Shown: positions 32,643-40,484, counted from the stretch's first letter. The stretch: 40,484 bases of DNA from Cyclobacteriaceae bacterium (GCA_020436085.1 JAGQYM010000042.1:1-40484); one strand, 5' to 3'. The notes: generated by a model not told the origin, from the letters alone. Program-made: numbers and translations.

Positions 32643-33677
32643 ATGACGCCTGAAAGAAAGCTAAAGGTTCAAAACATCCTGATCATTATTATGGTCGGAT
32701 TATGTTTTGGTTTGATCTATAATTATTTGTTCTACCCTCATTCTCTTACCGAATTTCTGGAGGCAGGGAGTATTAGTATTATCCTGGGTTTTTTTGTTGG
32801 GGTATTGGAAGAGTTTATTCTACGAGATGTATTTAGAAATAAACCATTTCTTTTACTGTCAGCAATTCGGGCCCTCTTATACTCCCTACTGGTCAGCGTT
32901 ACCTTAAGTTTGGTTCTATCCATTGAAATCTCAATCGTAGAAGAGGTGAGCTATACAGAAGCACTGTTTCAGTACCTCCTTGGACCTCTGTTTCAGAGGG
33001 ATTTCATCTTTAGCTTTGTGTTCATCATTTTCATGCTGTTTAGTTTACAAGTCATTTTGATTGTTGGGAAATCGAACTTTATCCGTTTGATGGCTGGGTT
33101 GTATCACCAGCCAAGGGAGATATCCAGAATATTTATGTTCGTTGACTTAAAAAACTCAACGTCAATAGCCGAGAGCTTGTCCAACATGGTATTTAGCTCA
33201 TTTATCAGGGATTTCTATTATGACATTTCGGACGCGATCATAATGTTTAAGGGGGAGATTTATCAGTATGTGGGCGATGAAATTGTAGTGGTCTGGCGAG
33301 TGAAAAATCACAGATCGAACAGTGTGAAGTGTTTTTTTAAAATGCAGGAAATAATCGATGGGAAACGCGACAAGTACAAATCAATGTATGGGATTGTGCC
33401 CGAGTTTAAAGCGGGGATTCACGGAGGAAAGGTTGTCGTGACCGCTGTCGGAAAACAGAAAAGGGAAATTGTATATCATGGAGATGTCCTCAATACAGCG
33501 TCTAGAATTGAAGGGAAATGCAATGAACTAAACCAGGATTTGCTTACATCGGAGGATATCATAAAAATGGTAGACGTAGGCTCGGAGTTTATCGTAGAGA
33601 AAAAAGGAGAAATTGAATTAAGGGGAAAGGCAGATAAGCTCAACCTCTTTGGGATACGGAGGGCAAACAAGTACTAA
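32643..33677 (+). CDS. Membrane-bound class III adenylate/guanylate cyclase
   Basis: A 344-residue protein with four predicted membrane helices in the first about 142 residues and a class III cyclase domain after residue 160. Metal-binding Asp are D168 in FMFVDLKNSTS and D212 in YQYVGDEIVVVW; transition-state residues are N284 and R288 in NTASRIEG. The position that usually holds the purine-specifying Lys, four before the second Asp, is Gln here, as in several bacterial subgroups, so ATP versus GTP preference cannot be read. The ATG at 32643 is preferred to the TTG at 32634. The 180 bp upstream is AT-rich with no clear promoter. A cyclic nucleotide receptor is not in this window. Confidence 0.9.
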   Translation: MTPERKLKVQNILIIIMVGLCFGLIYNYLFYPHSLTEFLEAGSISIILGFFVGVLEEFILRDVFRNKPFLLLSAIRALLYSLLVSVTLSLVLSIEISIVEEVSYTEALFQYLLGPLFQRDFIFSFVFIIFMLFSLQVILIVGKSNFIRLMAGLYHQPREISRIFMFVDLKNSTSIAESLSNMVFSSFIRDFYYDISDAIIMFKGEIYQYVGDEIVVVWRVKNHRSNSVKCFFKMQEIIDGKRDKYKSMYGIVPEFKAGIHGGKVVVTAVGKQKREIVYHGDVLNTASRIEGKCNELNQDLLTSEDIIKMVDVGSEFIVEKKGEIELRGKADKLNLFGIRRANKY

Positions 33678-33793
33678 AATGTGTTTGGTGTCTTATACTC
33701 GGATTGCAGTGAGAATTGATAACGTGCCCATAGTGGATACCATCCCCATTTGTTGAGAAAATAATAACTTACTACTCCAACAGTTGAAACATT

Positions 33794-34201
33794 ATGGCAG
33801 GCTACTCTGGAACTCCGCTAGGTAAAAAGTTGGGACTCAAGTCCGGGTTTACCATAAAAGTAAAAAACGAACCTGAAGAATACTGGGATTGGATAGCTCC
33901 GCTGCCTGAGGACATGAAAGTAGCCACCCGATCAAAAAAAGAGAGCCTTGACTTTGCACACTTGTTTGTGAAAGCCAACAAGATCTTTGAAAAGGAATTT
34001 ATCAAGTTCAGGGACGAGCTGAAGAAAACGGGGATGCTTTGGATTTCGTGGCCAAAAAAGTCATCAGGTGTAGTCACCGACCTTAACGAAAATATTATCC
34101 GCGACTTTGGCTTAACCAATGGCATGGTTGACGTGAAAGTCTGTGCGGTGGATGAGACCTGGTCAGGTCTCAAATTTATGTTCAGAATAAAAGATCGCTA
34201 G
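33794..34201 (+). CDS. DUF3052-like protein
   Basis: A 135-residue soluble protein. The start AGYSGTPLGKKLGLKSGFTIKVKNEPEEYW is the typical N-terminus of DUF3052 family proteins, and DFAHLFVKANKIFEKEFIKFRDELKKTGMLWISWPKKSSG is the conserved helix and strand in the middle. No function is established. Its TAG stop overlaps the TAG stop of the convergent anti-sigma gene within the palindrome CTAG (34198-34201), so the two transcripts must overlap. Confidence 0.82.
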   Translation: MAGYSGTPLGKKLGLKSGFTIKVKNEPEEYWDWIAPLPEDMKVATRSKKESLDFAHLFVKANKIFEKEFIKFRDELKKTGMLWISWPKKSSGVVTDLNENIIRDFGLTNGMVDVKVCAVDETWSGLKFMFRIKDR

Positions 34202-34725
34202 AACTGCACCCGTGATCTTCGCTGGAAGAACGGCTTCAGGATAGTCCTATCCAGAAGCAGAAATGCCAGCCCGATATTCAAACCGATGATGCCATTCACC
34301 ACCCACTTGCCATTGAAAGGAATGGAAGGTAAGGATGGCGTGGTAACTCCCGTTGGCAGTTTCATATTTTCAAAAGAGAGTATACCGTTTAGTGAATTGT
34401 AGAGACCTGCATCTACTAGTGTCACGCCAATGCCCAAGGCTACCAGAATTCCCGCAAGCAACAGTAAACCATTACGAGGAGTGATGCCCTGTGTGGCCGG
34501 TATCTTGTGGAGGATGCTCATCACGCGCTGTGTGAAGTGAGATGACGGCTCCATCAGCTGACCCTTCTGCATGGAGCGCTCGATTGTTTTCAGAATTTCC
34601 AATCGGTTCCTCAGTTCTTCAGAGGTTTCAAGGCCTTTCTTCACCTTTTCGAGTTTCTCTCCGATAAGGTTCCCCTCAAGGTAATCCTGAAGCAGTTGGT
34701 CTATTTCTTGTGTTATCCGGTTCAT
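34198..34725 (-). CDS. Putative anti-sigma factor with two membrane segments
   Basis: A 175-residue protein: a cytoplasmic helical N-terminus (MNRITQEIDQLLQDYLEGNL..., about residues 1-80), TM1 (about 82-105), a short loop, and TM2 (about 140-163). The first domain has the size and position of an anti-sigma domain, but lacks the zinc motif HxxxCxxC, so sigma binding is inferred. It directly follows the ECF sigma gene, the usual place for a cognate anti-sigma factor. The ATG at 34725 is 12 bases after the sigma stop; a GTG at 34737 is also in frame and would abut that stop. The product would sit in the inner membrane. Confidence 0.7.
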   Translation of the reverse strand: MNRITQEIDQLLQDYLEGNLIGEKLEKVKKGLETSEELRNRLEILKTIERSMQKGQLMEPSSHFTQRVMSILHKIPATQGITPRNGLLLLAGILVALGIGVTLVDAGLYNSLNGILSFENMKLPTGVTTPSLPSIPFNGKWVVNGIIGLNIGLAFLLLDRTILKPFFQRRSRVQF

Positions 34726-34737
34726 GGTAACTTTCAC

Positions 34738-35295
34738 TTATAAAGTTAATGCCTCTTTCTGTAAAATGCTTGTCAATTCATCGGCCAGTCGCTGCCTGGC
34801 TCTGTGAATCCTCACTTTCGTGGTATTTATTTTTTGTCCCATCATGTCCGCGACCTCTTCCAGCGAGAATTCCTTCAGGTAGAAAAGCTGTAGCGAAAGC
34901 CTGTCGGCCTCGTTGAGCCGGTTCAATGCCTTGTCTATGTATACCTGTTTGTCAGTTTTCTCCATACTCTCATTGTCGTCCGCTGCCTGATGAGGTGTGT
35001 TTTCAATGGACTGAAATACGCGCCTGTTTTTTCGTTTATAGCTGATCGCAGTGTTGAAGACGATCCGATAAAGCCAGGTCGAAAACCTTGCTCCTCTCTT
35101 GAAGCCCCTCAGGTAGTGGAATGCTTTGATAAATGAGTCCTGGGCCACTTCCTCGGCATCTGACCTGTTGCCCACGATCTTGTAGGCGATGGTAAAGGCA
35201 TAGCTTTTATGCTGGTCCACGAGGCTAGCATAAAGATTGTCTTCACCGGCCAGTATGCGGTCGATTAACTCATTTTCTTCTTGTGCTGTGATCAC
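34738..35295 (-). CDS. ECF RNA polymerase sigma factor
   Basis: A 185-residue ECF sigma factor. Region 2 covers about residues 25-95 (YAFTIAYKIVGNRSDAEEVAQDSFIKAFHYLRGFK with ARFSTWLYRIVFNTAISYKRK), region 4 about 125-178 (LNEADRLSLQLFYLKEFSLEEVADMMG, then the helix-turn-helix KINTTKVRIHRARQRLADEL). The start is GTG at 35295; an in-frame stop lies upstream and no ATG is nearby. A motif matching an ECF promoter ends 5 bases before this GTG, so the mRNA may be leaderless. Anti-sigma-like protein follows in the same operon. The trigger is unknown. Confidence 0.93.
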   Translation of the reverse strand: MITAQEENELIDRILAGEDNLYASLVDQHKSYAFTIAYKIVGNRSDAEEVAQDSFIKAFHYLRGFKRGARFSTWLYRIVFNTAISYKRKNRRVFQSIENTPHQAADDNESMEKTDKQVYIDKALNRLNEADRLSLQLFYLKEFSLEEVADMMGQKINTTKVRIHRARQRLADELTSILQKEALTL

Positions 35296-35300
35296 GGGCC

Positions 35301-35329
35301 TTTGACGCGGAGTTTCTCAAGGAAGTTAC
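35301..35329 (-). promoter_or_regulatory. Candidate ECF promoter of the sigma/anti-sigma operon
   Basis: The minus strand reads GTAAC, an 18-base spacer, then GTCAAA (full form TGTAAC-N16-GCGTCAAA). The shape resembles GGAACTT-N16-GTC promoters of ECF sigma factors. The same motif with identical spacing is present on the other strand of this intergenic region. Transcription would start at about the GTG codon of the sigma gene. Confidence 0.6.
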
Positions 35330-35363
35330 ATAAATTACTACAGACATTTTTTTCGGAGGACGT

Positions 35364-35392
35364 GTAACCAGCTTTCAAAGGGGTGCGTCAAA
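35364..35392 (+). promoter_or_regulatory. Candidate ECF promoter of the divergent membrane-protein gene
   Basis: The plus strand reads GTAAC, an 18-base spacer, then GTCAAA (full form TGTAAC-N16-GCGTCAAA), matching the copy that faces the sigma gene. The predicted start leaves a leader of about 16 bases before the ATG at 35415. Confidence 0.6.
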
Positions 35393-35414
35393 AGGGCAAA
35401 ACAACATTTCAATT

Positions 35415-35756
35415 ATGGACGTAGCAGTTTTAGGCGTAATGATCCCAATCATCGGAACGATCGGGGCATTTATCACGATAGTATACCTTCGCAAATTCCA
35501 GAACATGGAGCGAATGGCGATTATAGAAAAAGGACTTGATCCATCACTCTTTAAAATAGAGCGATCTGCAGCCGGGGCGTTGAGGGCATCGCTGTTGCTG
35601 ATAGGTGCGGGTATCGGTTTGCTGATGGGCTACTGGCTGGACAATGCATTCTTCATGGACGAGGTGGCCTACTTTTCAATGCTGTTTCTATTCGGAGGTC
35701 TGGGGCTCGGGTTAGCCTACATGATCGAAGAGAAGAAAAGTAAAGAGAATCGATAA
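35415..35756 (+). CDS. Small membrane protein, DUF6249-like
   Basis: A 113-residue inner-membrane protein with three predicted helices (about residues 3-24, 54-73 and 84-104). Between the first two is a short cytoplasmic segment with the motif ERMAIIEKGLDPSLFK, which I associate with the DUF6249 group in Bacteroidota; these often stand beside ECF sigma genes. Function unknown. It is divergent from the sigma/anti-sigma operon and shares the presumed ECF promoter motif, which suggests it belongs to that regulon. It ends in its own terminator. Confidence 0.75.
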   Translation: MDVAVLGVMIPIIGTIGAFITIVYLRKFQNMERMAIIEKGLDPSLFKIERSAAGALRASLLLIGAGIGLLMGYWLDNAFFMDEVAYFSMLFLFGGLGLGLAYMIEEKKSKENR

Positions 35757-35780
35757 GAAGGTTATTAAAACAGAAGTCAA

Positions 35781-35807
35781 AGCCCTCCGTCATTGAGGGC
35801 TTTTTTT
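35781..35807 (+). terminator. Rho-independent terminator after the DUF6249-like gene
   Basis: A 7-bp stem (AGCCCTC / GAGGGCT) with a 7-base loop is followed by a run of seven T on the plus strand. The convergent transporter gene ends in the same T run, so the hairpin may serve both strands, but the minus-strand T tract is poor. Confidence 0.88.
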
Positions 35808-37260
35808 ATGCGTATAAGTACATCCCGATCGTTAACATCGCGATCGAGATAAGTATCAGGGAGAATAAATTCAGCAGCACTCCAGCTTTCATCATCTGTT
35901 TTACGGAAATGTACCCGCTCGCAAAAAGGATGGCGTTGGGTGGTGTGGAAATGGGCATCATGAATGCACAGCTGGCTGCGAAACTTACCGGCATGGCGAG
36001 AATGATCGGGCTGATATTAAGGCCATCCGCGATGCCGAGCACCACAGGAACGAAAATGGTTGTGAGCGCAACGTTGCTCATCAGTTCAGTCAGGAACATT
36101 GAAATCCCCGAAAGGGCAACTACGAGTGTTCCGGTTGACATCGTACCTTGTTTCGATATTTGATCACCTACCATTTGTACAAGCCCTGCGTCCTCCATTC
36201 CCTGCGCCAAGCACAGTCCACCGCCAAAGAGAAGTAAAATCCCCCACGGCAGGTTCTTCATGTCACTCCAGTCCAGAATAAAACTTGCAGACTTCAGGTC
36301 GATGGGGGTGATGAACATAAGTATGCCGCCAGTCATTGCGATGGTGGTGTCATCGAGCAGATTAGATCCGATTAGAGCATTAAGGTTTTGTCTGAAAATC
36401 CAGAAGAAGCATGTGACGGCAAAAATCACCAGCACACGTTTTTCTTCTTTTGAAATTGCTCCAAGTTCGGCAAGCTTGCCGGAGATGAGTTCATTCGAAC
36501 CTTCAATCGACTTCAGTCGACTAGGATAGAGAATTCTCGTAATGATAATATAACAAGATGCGAGAATGGTTAACATCAACGGAATGCCTATCACCATCCA
36601 TGTGGCGAAGCTCACATCCTGATCGTAGAATCTTTTGATGAACCCAACGGTGACTACGTTTGGTGGGGTGCCGATGATTGTAGCGATACCCCCGATGCTG
36701 GCAGCGTAGGCGATACTCAACATGAGCCCGGTTGCGAAGCGATCAAACTTGGGTTTGTCTACTTCACTTATTTCTTTTTTCAGCAAGCTCGTTACCGAAC
36801 TGGCAATGGGCAACATCATAACCGCTGTTGCTGTGTTGCTTATCCACATGCTGATGAGTGCTGTGGAGAGCATGAAGCCCATGATGATTCCGTTGCCACT
36901 GGTGCCAGTGAGCCTGATAAGATTCAAAGCAATTCGTTGGTGCAAATTATGTTTCTCCAATCCCAGGGCGATCATAAAACCACCCATGAAGAGGAAGATG
37001 ATGGAATCTCCGTAAGGTGCTGCTGCTTCACGAGCTGTTGCGAGGCTAAACAGCGGAAACAGGATCATAGGTAGTAATGCAGTGACAGGAATGGGCGCAG
37101 CTTCAGTTACCCACCAAGTGACCATCCAAGCGCCTAGTGACAGAATTACTACAGCCTTGTAGGTGAGTTCAGTTTGCGAAAGCAAAAAGTAAAAGATGAT
37201 GAAGAGCGCGGGTCCTAGTAGCAACCCGATGACCTTATTTTTTGAGAAGACAGATGCCAA
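35806..37260 (-). CDS. DASS-family (SLC13) sodium:dicarboxylate/anion symporter
   Basis: A 484-residue inner-membrane transporter with about 11-13 helices and both SNT-type motifs of the divalent anion:sodium symporter family: SNTATAVMMLP (near 142) and MSNVALTTIF in the second repeat, each followed by the conserved G-T-P-P-N region (ATIIGTPPNVVTVG; MPISTPPNAILFASG). Known members import succinate, malate, citrate or sulfate with sodium; which one applies here is open. The start is TTG at 37260: an in-frame TGA lies about 30 bases upstream and no ATG precedes the first helix. The gene stands alone between two terminators. Confidence 0.88.
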   Translation of the reverse strand: MASVFSKNKVIGLLLGPALFIIFYFLLSQTELTYKAVVILSLGAWMVTWWVTEAAPIPVTALLPMILFPLFSLATAREAAAPYGDSIIFLFMGGFMIALGLEKHNLHQRIALNLIRLTGTSGNGIIMGFMLSTALISMWISNTATAVMMLPIASSVTSLLKKEISEVDKPKFDRFATGLMLSIAYAASIGGIATIIGTPPNVVTVGFIKRFYDQDVSFATWMVIGIPLMLTILASCYIIITRILYPSRLKSIEGSNELISGKLAELGAISKEEKRVLVIFAVTCFFWIFRQNLNALIGSNLLDDTTIAMTGGILMFITPIDLKSASFILDWSDMKNLPWGILLLFGGGLCLAQGMEDAGLVQMVGDQISKQGTMSTGTLVVALSGISMFLTELMSNVALTTIFVPVVLGIADGLNISPIILAMPVSFAASCAFMMPISTPPNAILFASGYISVKQMMKAGVLLNLFSLILISIAMLTIGMYLYA

Positions 37261-37334
37261 TTTGAGCCGGGTTAAGAGGTTTGATCACCAAGTTAAATTA
37301 GTTCTGAAGGAAAGCAAATGCTTTTGGGATAAGT

Positions 37335-37361
37335 AAAAAAGGCCTGTTGTTAGCAGGCCTT
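37335..37361 (-). terminator. Rho-independent terminator of the RRM protein gene
   Basis: An 8-bp stem (AAGGCCTG with its complement) has a run of six T on the minus strand. It lies 28 bases past the RRM stop and upstream of the transporter gene on the same strand. Confidence 0.9.
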
Positions 37362-37388
37362 GATGTATTTGGAGGTGTGTATTTCGGC

Positions 37389-37637
37389 TTAGTTTGTCTT
37401 CGGATTCGCGGGCTTCACTACGATAGTGCGTCCATCCAATTCTGTTTCGTTCAGAGCCGCAATTGCTTTGTTTCCCTCTTCTTCATTGGGCATTTCAACA
37501 AAGCCATATCCTTTAGAGCGGCCTGTGTCACGGTCAGTGATAATCTTGGCTGAAGTGACTTCACCAAACTGTGCGAATGCGTTTTGCAGTTCGTCCTGTC
37601 CGGTTTTAAAATTTAACCTGGCAACAAAAATGTTCAT
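37389..37637 (-). CDS. RRM-domain RNA-binding protein
   Basis: An 82-residue protein that is a single RNA recognition motif: RNP2 in MNIFVARLNF, RNP1 in RSKGYGFVEM (about 42-51), and the expected beta-alpha-beta spacing between them. Such short RRM proteins are common in Bacteroidota and cyanobacteria; some respond to cold or stress and bind single-stranded RNA. The mRNA appears to have a leader of about 70 bases and its own promoter and terminator, so it is monocistronic. Target RNAs are unknown. Confidence 0.93.
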   Translation of the reverse strand: MNIFVARLNFKTGQDELQNAFAQFGEVTSAKIITDRDTGRSKGYGFVEMPNEEEGNKAIAALNETELDGRTIVVKPANPKTN

Positions 37638-37706
37638 GATAGAGAATTAGTTGATATTTCTGACTTGAATAGGTAAGTACGTCTCACGGATCAAGTCAAT
37701 AGGATA

Positions 37707-37737
37707 CAAAATAAAAATTAATCTATAAATATTCAAG
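37707..37737 (-). promoter_or_regulatory. Candidate promoter of the RRM gene
   Basis: The minus strand reads CTTG, a 19-base AT-rich spacer, then TTATTTTG, close to TTTG-N19-TAnnTTTG with one mismatch in each box. It predicts an untranslated leader of roughly 60 bases. Confidence 0.35.
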
Positions 37738-37746
37738 GAGGTGGGC

Positions 37747-39399
37747 CTAGCTGGTGATCAGCTCACGAGCGTTTTCTTTGGCGAGAGGCGAAGGCTTTTC
37801 TCCGCCTATCATTTTGGCGATTTCGTCTACGCGCTCGTCTTCATTGAGTAGCCTGATTTGGCTGATTGTTTTCTTCGCTTTGGATTCTTTAAAGGCATAA
37901 AAATGGCGGTCTGCCTTGGCGGCAATTTGGGGCAAATGACTTATTGCCAGCAGTTGATGCTTCTGCGCCATGGTTTTCATCATCTTACCAAGCCGGATGG
38001 CAATCTCACCAGAGACCCCCGTGTCGATTTCATCGAGGATAAGGGTGGGTAGGGCAGTTCGCTCGGCCAGAATATATTTGACGCAAAACATGACGCGCGA
38101 AAATTCGCCACCCGATGCTACCTGCGCCAACGGCCTGACTTCGATTCCTTTGTTGGCGCTAAACATCAATTCAATACTGTCAATTCCTGATGGCCCGGGT
38201 TCCAAGGTTTGGTGGTCGACTTTTAGCTTCGCCTCTGGAATTCCCAGCTCTTGCAAGAGCGTTTGCATTTCTTTGCAGAGCGGGTTAAATGTTTTCGCTC
38301 TCGACTGACTTAGTTGATGTCCTGCCTCAACCAGGTTCTTGGATGTCTCGTCAAGTTTAGCCTTCAGCTTCCGCAACTCGTCATCCAGGTTGTCGGTCTT
38401 ATTTGCTTTTTCCTGAAGATTGTCGCGCAGCAAAATCAGTTCAGCTACCGAGCCAAGCCTGTGTTTCTGTTGAAGCTGATAAAGCAGACTCAAACGATCT
38501 TTGATCTCCTCAATTCGTTGTGGGTCGAACTCAATCTTCTGCTCTTCCGTCTCCACCTCGTTCACAATATCAGCCAATTCTATTCGCAGGCTCTCCAGCC
38601 TGTCGGCCAGCTTCCTGTACGACTCGGAGTAGTTGCTGATCGAGTTCAGCAGCGACTTACTTTCGGTGATAATGGCATTGGCTGCTACATCCCCTTGATC
38701 CAGTTGTTGCAGCAGCAGGTTAAACTTGCTTTTAATGTCTTCAGCATGCTCCATGATTTTTAGATCACTCTCGAGCTTGGGTTGCTCGTCTGCCTCAAGG
38801 TTGGCCTGCGTGAGTTCATCCAATTGAAATTTGACAAAGTCAGATTCCTGCTGTAATACATTCGCTTCGTCACGCAATTGTTCGTATTCAGATTTTGCTT
38901 TTAGATAATGCTTCCAGCATTGCGCGTAGGTTGTCCTGAGCTTTGCGTTCGCTGCAAAAGCATCGACAACACGCAATTGAAATTGTTTGTTGCCGAGATC
39001 CAATGTTTCATGCTGCGAGTGGACATCCATCAGTCGCGAGCCAATGCGTTTCATGATGTCCAATGTCACGGGCGTGTCATTGATGAATGCCCTGCTTTTT
39101 CCTCCGGGACTTATTTCCCGCCTGAGCACGGTTTGGTCATCGTAATCGAGATCCTCGGCTTCAAATATTTCCCTGAGTGCGTATTCTTTGATATCAAATG
39201 TTCCCTCTGCAACACACTTCTCAGCTTCGTTCCACAAAACTTTCGTGTCGGCCCGGTTGCCAAGTAAAAGACCGATGGCACCCAGCATGATCGACTTACC
39301 GGCACCTGTTTCGCCCGTCAGCACATTCAGATGACCAGACAAGTCCATCTCGAGATGGTCGATCAGGGCATAGTTTTTTATCGTGAGGTGGGTGAGCAT
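37747..39399 (-). CDS. recN: DNA repair ATPase RecN
   Basis: A 550-residue SMC-like ATPase with Walker A GETGAGKS (29-36), a long coiled-coil middle (about 150-370), the ABC signature ASGGEFSRVM, and Walker B PTLILDEIDTGVSG near the C-terminus. RecN acts early in double-strand break repair, tethering DNA ends. Length and motif order are normal. It is downstream of the DUF4835 gene on the same strand, an arrangement shared with other Bacteroidota. The gap to the DUF4835 stop is 118 bases, so it may have its own promoter. Confidence 0.96.
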   Translation of the reverse strand: MLTHLTIKNYALIDHLEMDLSGHLNVLTGETGAGKSIMLGAIGLLLGNRADTKVLWNEAEKCVAEGTFDIKEYALREIFEAEDLDYDDQTVLRREISPGGKSRAFINDTPVTLDIMKRIGSRLMDVHSQHETLDLGNKQFQLRVVDAFAANAKLRTTYAQCWKHYLKAKSEYEQLRDEANVLQQESDFVKFQLDELTQANLEADEQPKLESDLKIMEHAEDIKSKFNLLLQQLDQGDVAANAIITESKSLLNSISNYSESYRKLADRLESLRIELADIVNEVETEEQKIEFDPQRIEEIKDRLSLLYQLQQKHRLGSVAELILLRDNLQEKANKTDNLDDELRKLKAKLDETSKNLVEAGHQLSQSRAKTFNPLCKEMQTLLQELGIPEAKLKVDHQTLEPGPSGIDSIELMFSANKGIEVRPLAQVASGGEFSRVMFCVKYILAERTALPTLILDEIDTGVSGEIAIRLGKMMKTMAQKHQLLAISHLPQIAAKADRHFYAFKESKAKKTISQIRLLNEDERVDEIAKMIGGEKPSPLAKENARELITS

Positions 39400-39517
39400 A
39401 GATCAAATCGGGCCAGACGACCGGATTACAATATTAAACCAAAATTGGCAATAGGATTACAATTTGCCTCACGGACCGATGAAGAAACCGGGAGCCGTGG
39501 GTCAGGTATAATTTCGG

Positions 39518-40408
39518 CTAGTTGGAGATGATCTTTTGGTAGATATTTCGCTTCGGATCCAGCGTATTTAAGATGTCGTAGGCTTCCCTGCGAACGCTCA
39601 GATTGCCATCCGAGAAGATGTTTACCAATTCAGTGGATTTCGTGTCAAAGAATGAGATCACAAAAATGGCGTTGGGGTAAATGGTCCAGACGGTCTTCAC
39701 ATTTTTTAACACCTCCAAAACCACCTGACGACTTTGATCTGGTGTTTTATCAAATGAATCCAACGCCTGGCGATGATACCGGTAGGTGTTCTTCCTCAGT
39801 TCAACCATCTGCGGATTATTCAGATTTTCAATTAGTGCATAGCGGTTGCGGTTGCTGCCCAGTGCCTGCCACCCGGGCCGGTTCGAACTTTGGGCGTTAT
39901 TCACGACAGTAAGCGCTCTTTGAAAATAGGGAGTGCCACCCAGCTCGCTGAACGAATCGTAGTCCATGCCCAACACGATGTAGGCATAAAATGCCAGCAT
40001 GGAGGTCAGGTTGTTGATGTAGGTGTTGTCGTTATATTCCAGTGGCAGGGATTCGATGTATTCAAATTCCCACTCCCTGTCGGCAAAATTGAAAAGCACT
40101 GATTCGTAATTCGTATTGTACACCGGCCGTGCAGAGGTGATCTGAGCGTTGGCTGTGAAATTGCCGATGGAAGGCATTTTGGTAATGTTCAGAAACAGGG
40201 TGCCATTGATCTTTTCGTAGTTCTTATAAGAGTCGTTGGTCCATTTGCGGGTGTTGAGGAAGTTGGCAAATGCACGTTCCATATCTTTAAACACCGCCCG
40301 ATCTGTAGTCTGTATCTGCTCGGCATTCACGATCACCTTAAAGTTGAGCTCCTGCGCGACACCGCCCAAAGCAGTAAATAGAAATAATATGGAGAGAAGC
40401 CTAGTCAT
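39518..40408 (-). CDS. DUF4835 family protein (PorD-like)
   Basis: A 296-residue exported protein (signal MTRLLSILFLFTALGGVAQ) that matches the DUF4835 family by its core: an N-terminal ELNFKVIVNAEQIQTTDRAVFKDMERAFANFLNTRKWT, VYNTNYESVLFNFADREWEFEY, LAFYAYIVLGMDYDSFSELGGTPYFQRA, and a C-terminal helical part. I recall this family being renamed PorD in the type IX secretion context, but cannot confirm it here. Its ATG overlaps the coaBC stop by 8 bases (ATGACTAG), and recN lies downstream. The coaBC-DUF4835-recN order is frequent in Bacteroidota. Confidence 0.85.
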   Translation of the reverse strand: MTRLLSILFLFTALGGVAQELNFKVIVNAEQIQTTDRAVFKDMERAFANFLNTRKWTNDSYKNYEKINGTLFLNITKMPSIGNFTANAQITSARPVYNTNYESVLFNFADREWEFEYIESLPLEYNDNTYINNLTSMLAFYAYIVLGMDYDSFSELGGTPYFQRALTVVNNAQSSNRPGWQALGSNRNRYALIENLNNPQMVELRKNTYRYHRQALDSFDKTPDQSRQVVLEVLKNVKTVWTIYPNAIFVISFFDTKSTELVNIFSDGNLSVRREAYDILNTLDPKRNIYQKIISN

Positions 40409-40484
40409 AGAGACTCACTATGGCATTAACGATGTCAGCGGCCACATCTTTCTTACTTTTCAGAGAAAATTTTTGGATCTCGCC
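40401..40484 (-). CDS. coaBC: 3' end of coaBC (phosphopantothenoylcysteine decarboxylase/synthase), partial
   Basis: The minus-strand frame that enters from the right edge reads GEIQKFSLKSKKDVAADIVN, then AIVSLYD and stops. This resembles the usual CoaBC C-terminus, where a short strand and L-x-S-K-x-x-V-A-x-x-I-x-x-x-I helix close the synthase domain. Only 27 residues are inside the window. The stop overlaps the DUF4835 start. The call also draws on the conserved coaBC-DUF4835-recN order. Confidence 0.7.
   Translation of the reverse strand, partial: GEIQKFSLKSKKDVAADIVNAIVSLYD

Noticed and set aside
37734-37742. AAGGAGGTG on the plus strand, like a Shine-Dalgarno site.
   Set aside because: No plus-strand start codon or gene follows; it lies beside the recN stop on the other strand.

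Overview
The window looks like core chromosome of a Bacteroidota bacterium, probably order Cytophagales. This rests on gene content: a DUF4835/PorD-like gene between coaBC and recN, a single-subunit cytochrome b type SdhCAB, an 82-residue RRM RNA-binding protein, many short lipoproteins, few Shine-Dalgarno sites, and -7 boxes of the TAnnTTTG type. The order-level placement is inference. I saw no rRNA, tRNA, CRISPR array, prophage or intact insertion sequence.

Layout. 1-3700: a YycJ-type metallo-hydrolase, then a + strand run of an APC permease, a small unknown protein and the ribosome-rescue factor ArfB. 3700-6850: a three-gene minus-strand arsenosugar-type cluster (TIGR04283-like glycosyltransferase, radical SAM ArsS, peroxidase-like CxxC protein) with a divergent DUF547 gene. 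6835-9029: an ArgD-like pair, an AdiC-like antiporter translationally coupled to an arginine deiminase/DDAH-family hydrolase. 9084-13430: exported hydrolases (class A beta-lactamase-like, S10 carboxypeptidase), a lipoprotein cyclophilin and a two-domain NTF2-like protein. 13572-17917: a CHASE-6xPAS-GAF sensor that ends in a histidine-bearing DHp domain with no ATPase, coupled to a YkgJ-type Cys-cluster protein. 17914-22591: thioredoxin and a DnaE carrying an N-terminal proofreading exonuclease. 22592-23200: a long intergenic region with a probable 34-residue membrane peptide gene and a strong terminator. 23201-26563: sdhCAB, then a terminator and a REP-like palindrome. 26726-29422: a CHRD-like lipoprotein and two LPP20-like lipoproteins. 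29481-29942: a 21-bp-period minisatellite. 30120-34201: an alpha/beta hydrolase, a class C beta-lactamase-like protein, a membrane class III nucleotide cyclase and a DUF3052 protein. 34198-35756: an anti-sigma-like protein and ECF sigma factor operon, divergent from a small membrane protein. 35806-40484: a DASS anion transporter, an RRM protein, RecN, the DUF4835/PorD-like protein and the 3' end of coaBC.

The strongest new observation is in the 119-bp divergent region between the ECF sigma gene and the small membrane protein. Each strand carries the same two-part motif, TGTAAC-N16-GCGTCAAA, with identical spacing, pointing toward each gene. This looks like the sigma factor's own promoter, and it implies autoregulation of the sigma/anti-sigma operon and control of the membrane protein. 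Other items worth checking are the minisatellite, the 34-residue peptide gene with its own terminator, the kinase-like sensor without an ATPase, and the DnaE with a proofreading domain and a decayed PHP domain.
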